Positions 6,034 to 11,171 of a stretch of 11,171 nt of DNA are shown here, piece by piece; positions within the stretch are counted from its first letter, which is position 1; each line of letters begins with the position of its first letter. The stretch lies in the NCBI GenBank assembly GCA_022614795.1, contig JAKEHX010000700.1, forward strand, positions 1-11,171, read 5' to 3'. The notes below the pieces were generated by a model. That model saw only the letters and a list, made by a program, of their open reading frames with translations. It did not search any database and had not been told where the DNA came from. The DNA comes from Planctomycetaceae bacterium. Its GTDB lineage: Bacteria; Planctomycetota; Planctomycetia; Pirellulales; Pirellulaceae. The translations under genes were made by a program, and so were the position numbers.

Positions 6034-6436
6034 GTGCAGAAGCTCCTGAAACGGGAAGTCTTTAGCCCGTCGGAGCGGCGGCAAAAAGGCGCAGCAGAAT
6101 CCGTTGCTCGTCAATTCATGTGCCGTGATCCGGCGGGGATAAGGTGCGCCCAAGCGTTTGCTATTGTACCGCTTTGTCAGAGTCCGCCAGCCCCCCGCGA
6201 GCATTCGGCCGTAATCGGGCTGTTGCCCTTGAAGTCCTACGGCCGCTGGTATACTTACTCGCGGGCGCGCGACGAGGTGTTCACCTCTGCCGAAACTTCT
6301 ACTTCCAAAAACGCCGTGGCATGTGGTCCGGTCGGACGACAAGAGACGACTGCGCTCACGCTAATCACCCACTTATTGAACCAGATCCCCTAAAAAACGC
6401 CGCGGGAAAAGGTCAAGCTTCCCAGGAGACAAAAAT

Positions 6437-6465
6437 CTGACCGCTAACGGGAGACAGCCTATAGT
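6437..6465 (+). promoter_or_regulatory. Candidate sigma70-type promoter for the glycosidase operon
   Basis: A -35-like CTGACC (6437-6442; four of six bases match TTGACA) and a -10-like TATAGT (6460-6465; five of six match TATAAT) are separated by 17 bases. Transcription would start near 6472, about 60 bases before the first gene of the rightward operon. It is the best-spaced match in the divergent region, but planctomycete promoters are not well fitted by this consensus. Confidence 0.4.
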
Positions 6466-6519
6466 TCAGTTTTTATCGAGGAGAAGCATTGAATTCGAAA
6501 CTGAATGTGCCACGTGTTG

Positions 6520-6525
6520 AAGGAG
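6520..6525 (+). promoter_or_regulatory. Ribosome binding site that sets the 69-aa gene start
   Basis: AAGGAG lies 6 bases before the ATG at 6532. It favours this start over the in-frame ATG at 6505, which lacks a Shine-Dalgarno site, and over GTG at 6529, which would be only 3 bases away. Confidence 0.65.
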
Positions 6526-6531
6526 CGAGTG

Positions 6532-6741
6532 ATGCTTGCCGTAAGGAAACACGAGGTAGCCCTGTTTGTGGACCGATCGACGCGGCAATGGATCGTCCGC
6601 GATCCGGAAGGCAACTTCTGGATTGTGCCGTCGGTGGAAAACGCCTGGGATCATCGCGAGCCATTCCATCCGGTTGAAGACACTGATCTGGAGCCGATTC
6701 CCGGCCATTACAAATACTTATTTCGACTTCCGTTCTACTAA
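6532..6741 (+). CDS. Small conserved protein of unknown function (69 aa), planctomycete-type
   Basis: A 69-residue soluble protein with no signal peptide or membrane span. It has a strongly patterned centre: FVDRSTRQWIVRDPEGNFW, then IVPS, NAWDHREPF, and an acidic run before PGHYKYLFRLPF. I recall similar short proteins, often as multiple paralogues, in planctomycete genomes, where they have no assigned function; that is recall, not a search result. The Trp/Asp-rich beta-hairpin-like pattern (QWIVRDPEGNFWIVP) suggests a small beta-sheet fold. The start at 6532 is set by AAGGAG at 6520-6525. It is the first gene of the rightward operon: 15 bases separate its stop from the GH63-like gene, and a candidate promoter lies about 70 bases upstream. 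A regulatory or assembly role for the enzyme next door is possible but unproven. Confidence 0.8.
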   Translation: MLAVRKHEVALFVDRSTRQWIVRDPEGNFWIVPSVENAWDHREPFHPVEDTDLEPIPGHYKYLFRLPFY

Positions 6742-6756
6742 ACCAAGAGCTGCACC

Positions 6757-9513
6757 ATGACTTCCGAACACGACCGCTTGGAGGCAGCACGGACGCAGGA
6801 ACTACCCTGGAAGAAATGGGGCCCCTATCTCAGCGAACGCCAATGGGGGACCGTCCGCGAGGACTACAGCGAAGGAGGCGACGCCTGGAACTACTTCAGC
6901 CACGACCAGGCTCGCTCGCGGGCCTATCGCTGGGGCGAGGACGGTCTGGCCGGAATCTCGGATGATCAGCAGCGGCTGTGCTTCGCGCTGGCTTTGTGGA
7001 ACGGGAAGGACGCGATCCTCAAGGAGCGCCTCTTCGGCCTGACGAACAACGAGAGCAATCACGGCGAGGACGTCAAAGAGTACTACTTCTACCTCGACAG
7101 CACACCGACTCACTCATACCTGAAGTACCTCTACAAGTATCCGCAGGCGGCTTTCCCCTATGCCGATCTGGTGGAAACCAGCCGCCGCCGCAGCCGCAAT
7201 GAATTCGAGTACGAGCTGCTGGATACGGGAGTGTTCGACGAAAACCGCTATTTCGATTGTGTCGTTGAATACGCCAAGCAGACCCCCGAAGACATCCTGA
7301 TTCAGATCACGATCCACAACCGCGGCCCGGAAGCTGCTGAGTTGCACGTCCTGCCGACGCTCTGGTTTCGCAACCAGTGGTCGTGGCACGCCGCATCGGG
7401 CCGGCCGATCCTGCGACAGGTTCCAGGATTGCCGGGCCAGAGCGTCGTGCAGGCGGTCGATCCGAAACTCGGCGAGCGATACCTGTACTGCCTGGCTGAC
7501 GTTCCGCTCCTGTTCACGGAGAACGAAACCAATACGCAGCGAATTTTTGGCGTCGCCAACCGCACCCCCTACGTCAAGGACGGCATCAACAATTGCGTTG
7601 TTCTGGGCGAAGCGGCTGCAATCAATCCCCAGCAGACGGGCACGAAAGCTGCCGCCCATTATCGGCTGATTGTTGGCCCGGGCCAAAGCGAGACCATCCA
7701 ACTCCGACTGTCCGACATGGCGCCGGCGGCTCTTGCATCTGGCAATGGCCGCGCGGGCGCGCCCCTGGGCGGCCAATTCGAGGAGGTGCTCGAACTGCGC
7801 CGCAATGAGGCCGACGATTTCTACAAGGCCATCACGCCGGGCACGCTGAGCGCCGACGAAGCCAACGTAATGCGCCAGGCCCTGGCGGGCATGCTGTGGA
7901 CCAAGCAGTTCTACCACTACGACGTCGACAAGTGGCTGGAAGAGCGCGGCTGCGACCCCTTCAAGGCGACGCGCAAGGCCGCCCCGCGCAACGATCATTG
8001 GCACCACATGTACAACGGCGACGTGATCTCGATGCCGGACAAATGGGAGTATCCCTGGTACGCCGCCTGGGACCTCGCCTTTCACGTCCTCCCGCTCACG
8101 CTCGTCGATCCCGATTTCGGCAAGCAGCAACTCAAGTTGATGCTCCGCGAACGCTACATCCACCCCAACGGCCAGATTCCGGCCTACGAATGGAATTTTG
8201 GCGACGTGAACCCGCCGGTGCACGCCTGGGCCACGATTTTCACCTACCGGTTGGACAAGGCGCGGCAAGGCGAAGGGGACAAGGAATGGCTCAAGAGCTG
8301 CTTTCAGAAGCTGCTGTTGAACTTTACCTGGTGGGTCAATCGCAAGGACCGCTCGGGCCGCAACGTCTTTGAAGGCGGCTTCCTGGGACTCGACAACATC
8401 GGTGTTTTCGATCGCAGCGCCCCGCTGCCGACCGGCGGCTACTTGGAGCAGGCCGACGGCACGGCGTGGATGGCCCTCTATTGCCAGAACATGTTGGAAA
8501 TCGCTATCGAGCTGGCGATGACCGAGCCGGACTATGCGGATATGTCCCTCAAGTTTACCGAACATTTCTTGTGGATCGCTTCGGCGATGGGGCACATGAG
8601 TGGGGACACCGGCATGTGGGACGAAGAGGACGGGTTCTATTACGACGTCCTTCGCTTGCCCGACGGCGGGGCCCAGCGCCTCAAGGTTCGCTCCATGGTT
8701 GGCCTGCTGCCGCTGTGTGCGGCCACGACGTTTGAGGGAGATCGGCTCGCCAAGTACCCCGAAATCGGCGAGCGGTTCCGGAGGTTCCTCGACGCGCGGC
8801 CCGAGTTGCGCACCGCAATCCATGACCCACTCAAGAACGGCGTCGCTGGCCGCAGACTCGCTTCCATCCTGGACGAAACCAAGCTCCGCCGTGTGCTGGC
8901 CAAACTGCTTGACGAACGTGAATTCCTCAGCGACTTTGGCATCCGTTCTCTGTCGCGCTACCACGCCGACCATCCCTACGTCATCCAAGCGAGTGGTCAG
9001 GAATATCGCGTCGCGTATCTGCCGGCAGAATCCGATACCGGCATGTTCGGAGGCAATTCGAATTGGCGCGGTCCCATCTGGATGCCGGTCAACCTCCTCG
9101 TGATGCGGGCGCTGTTGCAGTACTACAGCTACTACGGCGATGCGTTCACCGTGGAATGCCCCACGGGCTCCGGCCGGCAAATGAATCTGTATCAAGTCGC
9201 CGAGGAGATCGGCCGCCGCTTGTCGAACATCTTCCTGCAGGACGGCGCCGGCCGCCGGCCGGTCTTTGGCGGCGCAAAGAAGTTCCAGGACGATCCCCAC
9301 TGGCGCGATTACTTGTTGTTCTATGAGTATTTCCACGGCGACAACGGCGCCGGACTCGGCGCCAGCCACCAGACCGGCTGGACGGGCGTCATCGCCCGCA
9401 TCATGCACCTGTTCGCCACGCTCACTCCCGAGGCGGCCCTCAGCGGGAGCAAGACGGCGTACTTCGAAACCGAAGGCCGGGCCGCCAAACGCGAAGCGGT
9501 CGGCGCGCGCTGA
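6757..9513 (+). CDS. Cytoplasmic GH63/MGH1-like glucosidase
   Basis: A 918-residue enzyme with no signal peptide. The N-terminal half (about 1-350) begins with LPWKKWGPYLSERQWGTVREDYS and is mainly a beta-sandwich domain with HNRGPEAAELHVLPTLWFRNQW at about 187-208. The rest (about 365-890) is an (alpha/alpha)6-barrel of the GH63/MGH1-like type. It contains WEYPWYAAWDL with Asp439, LEQADGTAWMALY (563-575), the conserved NWRGPIWMPVN (769-779), and FYEYFHGD then GLGASHQTGWTG (855-877). By analogy with GH63 enzymes, Asp439 and Glu857 are candidates for general acid and base; this is inferred from motif position. GH63 enzymes are inverting alpha-glucosidases; bacterial relatives act on alpha-glucosides such as glucosylglycerate-type solutes or oligosaccharides, so the substrate here is open. 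No strong Shine-Dalgarno precedes the ATG, but the start is 15 bases after the 69-aa gene, so it may be coupled. The bestrophin-like gene follows 41 bases downstream. Confidence 0.9.
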   Translation: MTSEHDRLEAARTQELPWKKWGPYLSERQWGTVREDYSEGGDAWNYFSHDQARSRAYRWGEDGLAGISDDQQRLCFALALWNGKDAILKERLFGLTNNESNHGEDVKEYYFYLDSTPTHSYLKYLYKYPQAAFPYADLVETSRRRSRNEFEYELLDTGVFDENRYFDCVVEYAKQTPEDILIQITIHNRGPEAAELHVLPTLWFRNQWSWHAASGRPILRQVPGLPGQSVVQAVDPKLGERYLYCLADVPLLFTENETNTQRIFGVANRTPYVKDGINNCVVLGEAAAINPQQTGTKAAAHYRLIVGPGQSETIQLRLSDMAPAALASGNGRAGAPLGGQFEEVLELRRNEADDFYKAITPGTLSADEANVMRQALAGMLWTKQFYHYDVDKWLEERGCDPFKATRKAAPRNDHWHHMYNGDVISMPDKWEYPWYAAWDLAFHVLPLTLVDPDFGKQQLKLMLRERYIHPNGQIPAYEWNFGDVNPPVHAWATIFTYRLDKARQGEGDKEWLKSCFQKLLLNFTWWVNRKDRSGRNVFEGGFLGLDNIGVFDRSAPLPTGGYLEQADGTAWMALYCQNMLEIAIELAMTEPDYADMSLKFTEHFLWIASAMGHMSGDTGMWDEEDGFYYDVLRLPDGGAQRLKVRSMVGLLPLCAATTFEGDRLAKYPEIGERFRRFLDARPELRTAIHDPLKNGVAGRRLASILDETKLRRVLAKLLDEREFLSDFGIRSLSRYHADHPYVIQASGQEYRVAYLPAESDTGMFGGNSNWRGPIWMPVNLLVMRALLQYYSYYGDAFTVECPTGSGRQMNLYQVAEEIGRRLSNIFLQDGAGRRPVFGGAKKFQDDPHWRDYLLFYEYFHGDNGAGLGASHQTGWTGVIARIMHLFATLTPEAALSGSKTAYFETEGRAAKREAVGAR

Positions 9514-9554
9514 GCACGACGACCGAGCCGGCACCAATCCACTGCGATTCCCCG

Positions 9555-10361
9555 ATGATGACCGCACCGCTGGACGCTATTCCCTTGTGGGCCATCTTCC
9601 TGGCCTTCGGCATTTTCCTGTACCTGGCCCTGGAAGGCGGCTATCGCCTCGGCCAGTGGCGGCGCGCGCGCGTTTCCGACGAGAAAGATCAACCCGTGGG
9701 CGCGATGGTGGCGTCGATTCTCGGCCTGGTGGCCTTGGTGCTGGGATTCACGTTCAGCCTGGCGGCCTCGCGCTTCGACGCCCGCCGAATGGCTGTCCTC
9801 GAAGAATCCAATGCCATCGGCACCGCCTACCTGCGGGCTCGACTCTTGCCAGAGCCACAGCGCACCGAAATTCCCAGGCTGCTGCGGGAGTACGTCGCGG
9901 TGCGAATACAGGGCATCGAAGAAGGCAAGACCGAGCAGGCACTCGCGCGATCCGAAGCACTGCATGAACTGCTCTGGGCCCAGGCCGCCGCTGCCGCGGA
10001 AAAGGACAGCGGTTCGATCATGACAGGCGTCTTCATTCAGTCGTTAAATGACGTGATCGATTTGCACGCGAAGCGGGTTCTTGTCGGACTTCGCAGTCGG
10101 ATTCCGCTCGTGATCTGGATTGGGCTGTTTGGCCTGGCCATGCTCGGCATGGCCTCTGTGGGCTATCAAGCCGCCTTATGCGCCACGCGGAGATCCCCTG
10201 CCATGCTCGGGATGGTGCTGGCGTTCGCGGTCGTGCTGCTATTGATCGCCGATCTCGACCGCGGGCAGGAGGGAATGATGCGCATCAGCCAGCACTCCAT
10301 GCTCGACTTGCAAGAGACGATAACGTCCCCCACTGATGAACACCCAGAGCAAGGCCCATGA
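9555..10361 (+). CDS. Four-span bestrophin-like (DUF4239-type) membrane protein
   Basis: A 268-residue inner-membrane protein. Hydrophobic spans lie at about residues 9-30, 49-70, 183-208 and 214-233. Between spans 2 and 3 is a long soluble part with the family signature: LGFTFSLAASRFDARRMAVLEESNAIGTAYLRARLLPE, at about 63-100. This pattern belongs to the DUF4239 or 'bestrophin-like domain' group. The relation to bestrophin anion channels is distant, and channel activity is not shown. ATG codons at 9555 and 9558 are both possible; neither has a clear Shine-Dalgarno. Its last codons overlap the start of the GH13 gene (ATGA at 10358-10361), so translation of the two is probably coupled. Its place between two glycosidases suggests a role in solute or ion handling linked to their substrate, which is inference. 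Confidence 0.82.
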   Translation: MMTAPLDAIPLWAIFLAFGIFLYLALEGGYRLGQWRRARVSDEKDQPVGAMVASILGLVALVLGFTFSLAASRFDARRMAVLEESNAIGTAYLRARLLPEPQRTEIPRLLREYVAVRIQGIEEGKTEQALARSEALHELLWAQAAAAAEKDSGSIMTGVFIQSLNDVIDLHAKRVLVGLRSRIPLVIWIGLFGLAMLGMASVGYQAALCATRRSPAMLGMVLAFAVVLLLIADLDRGQEGMMRISQHSMLDLQETITSPTDEHPEQGP

Positions 10362-11171
10362 GTACTCCTCGCTACCCTCTCCTTTATCAAATCAACACGC
10401 GAGTCTGGCTCACCGATCTATCCCGCCAACTTGGCCGGCCGGCAAAGCTTGACGAAGTTCCCGATGCCGAATTGGATCAGCTAGCCGAAATGGGCTTTGA
10501 CTGGATCTGGCTCTTGAGCGTCTGGCAGACGGGGCCTCTGGCACAGCGGGTTTCGCGCACGAACCCCCAGTGGCGGCATGAGTTCGAGGAAACGCTGCCC
10601 GACCTCTCCGACGACGACATACCCGGCTCGGGTTTCGCCATCACCGGATACTCGGTCCATGAGGATCTCGGCGGCGACGCGGCATTGGCCCGGCTGCGCG
10701 AGCGGCTTAAGGCGCGGAGACTCAAGCTGATGCTCGACTTCGTCCCGAATCACATGGGCCTGGGTCATCCATGGGCCGAGGATCATCCGGAGTACTTTAT
10801 CCAAGGTTCGGAACTCGACCAGTCCCGCGCCCCGCAGAACTATACGTGGGTCAAACGCAAGCGGGGCGATCTGCTCCTGGCACACGGCCGCGATCCGTAT
10901 TTCGACGGCTGGCCGGACACGCTCCAGCTCAACTACGCCAACCCGGACACGCAGGAAGCCATGATTGGCGAATTGGTGAGTATCGCTGGCCAATGCGACG
11001 GCGTCCGTTGCGACATGGCGATGCTCGTTTTGCCTGATGTGTTTCAGCGCACTTGGGGCAAGCGCGCGCCGCTCTTTTGGCCCCGCGCGACTCAGTTGGT
11101 CCGTGAGCGCCATCCCGGCTTCTGTTTCATGGCCGAGGTCTATTGGGACCTGGAAAGGACGCTCCAGCAGC
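10358..11171 (+). CDS. GH13 alpha-amylase-family enzyme, cut by the right edge
   Basis: The first 271 residues of a GH13 TIM-barrel protein; the 3' end lies beyond the window. It starts MSTPRYPLLYQINTRVWL with no signal peptide, so it is cytoplasmic. Three of the four GH13 conserved regions are present: region I DFVPNH (127-132), region II GVRCDMAML with the nucleophile Asp219 and the preceding Arg217, and region III MAEVYW with the acid/base Glu260. Region IV (usually HD) should lie past the edge. The early part has LAEMGFDWIWLLSVWQTG (43-60) and GSGFAITGYSVHEDLGG (90-106), the usual substrate-entry side of GH13 hydrolases and transglycosylases. GH13 members act on alpha-glucosidic bonds; subfamily and reaction (hydrolysis, phosphorolysis or transfer) cannot be set from the N-terminal part alone. 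The start overlaps the bestrophin-like stop as ATGA, with AAGG only 3 bases upstream. Confidence 0.92.
   Translation, partial: MSTPRYPLLYQINTRVWLTDLSRQLGRPAKLDEVPDAELDQLAEMGFDWIWLLSVWQTGPLAQRVSRTNPQWRHEFEETLPDLSDDDIPGSGFAITGYSVHEDLGGDAALARLRERLKARRLKLMLDFVPNHMGLGHPWAEDHPEYFIQGSELDQSRAPQNYTWVKRKRGDLLLAHGRDPYFDGWPDTLQLNYANPDTQEAMIGELVSIAGQCDGVRCDMAMLVLPDVFQRTWGKRAPLFWPRATQLVRERHPGFCFMAEVYWDLERTLQQ

Larger units (their letters stand above)
6034..6531. other. Divergent intergenic region
   Basis: About 500 bases separate the leftward SnoaL-like gene from the rightward glycosidase operon, and I find no convincing gene in them. Contents: the SnoaL-like Shine-Dalgarno AGGAG (6043-6047, minus strand); a 6-bp hairpin GAGGTG-TT-CACCTC at 6274-6287; a -10-like TATACT at 6250-6255 with a poorly spaced TTGAAG upstream; a better rightward promoter at 6437-6465; and two purine-rich ribosome-site-like motifs, GAGGAG (6478-6483) and AAGGAG (6520-6525). 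The third-codon pattern of the neighbouring genes is absent. The open frame that extends the SnoaL-like gene upstream to 6342 is probably non-coding. Confidence 0.6.

Noticed and set aside
6163..6168. TACAAT on the minus strand as a -10 for the SnoaL-like gene
   Set aside because: No -35-like hexamer at 16-18 bases; too weak to report as a promoter.
6034..6342. N-terminal extension of the SnoaL-like gene to 6342
   Set aside because: It lacks coding character, and a Shine-Dalgarno plus signal peptide mark the start at 6033.
7114..9567. 817-codon open frame opposite the GH63-like gene
   Set aside because: Same codon-register shadow effect; the plus-strand frame has clear glycosidase motifs and the minus product has none.
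1..11171. CRISPR arrays, insertion sequences, prophage or defence genes
   Set aside because: No regularly spaced repeats, transposase, integrase or nuclease-type domains were seen on either strand.

Overview
The window is GC-rich double-stranded DNA that looks like the chromosome of a planctomycete, probably of the Pirellulales/Pirellulaceae type. This is inferred from the kinds of protein present: an Ala/Gly/Pro-rich secreted protein of the sort often mislabelled 'mu-protocadherin', a secreted SnoaL-like protein with an extra C-terminal domain, a PDZ-bearing M28 peptidase, and a 69-residue protein with a W-I-V-R-D/F-W-I-V-P signature. No 16S or other taxonomic marker is present, so the assignment rests on family recall alone.

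Layout. A tRNA-Ser(GCU) lies on the minus strand at 96-184, with a perfect 10-bp hairpin 30 bases beyond its 3' end. A plus-strand group follows: an exported M28 metallopeptidase with two PDZ domains (375-1928), then two tandem, duplicated single-membrane-span microproteins (1962-2111 and 2116-2262). The second microprotein's Shine-Dalgarno site lies inside the end of the first gene. After them comes a short interrupted reading frame (2228-2449). A minus-strand block then holds three genes for exported proteins: a GH5-like glycoside hydrolase (2500-3594), the Ala/Gly/Pro-rich protein (3782-5086) and the SnoaL-like protein (5140-6033). A divergent intergenic region of about 500 bases (6034-6531) carries a plausible sigma70-type promoter facing right.

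The last part is a tightly packed plus-strand operon: the 69-aa protein (6532-6741), a 918-aa cytoplasmic GH63/MGH1-like glucosidase (6757-9513), a four-span bestrophin-like/DUF4239 membrane protein (9555-10361) and a GH13 alpha-amylase-family enzyme (10358 to the right edge, truncated by the window). The last two overlap by ATGA. Neither glycosidase has a signal peptide, so together they suggest intracellular processing of an alpha-glucoside or alpha-glucan, with a membrane protein made from the same transcript.

I see no CRISPR array, insertion sequence, prophage or recognisable defence system. The points most worth a second look are the translationally coupled duplicated microproteins, the frame-shifted and UGA-interrupted sequence behind them, the inverted repeat in front of the GH5 gene, and the glycosidase/bestrophin-like operon. 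The long open frames opposite the real genes are codon-register shadows and were rejected.
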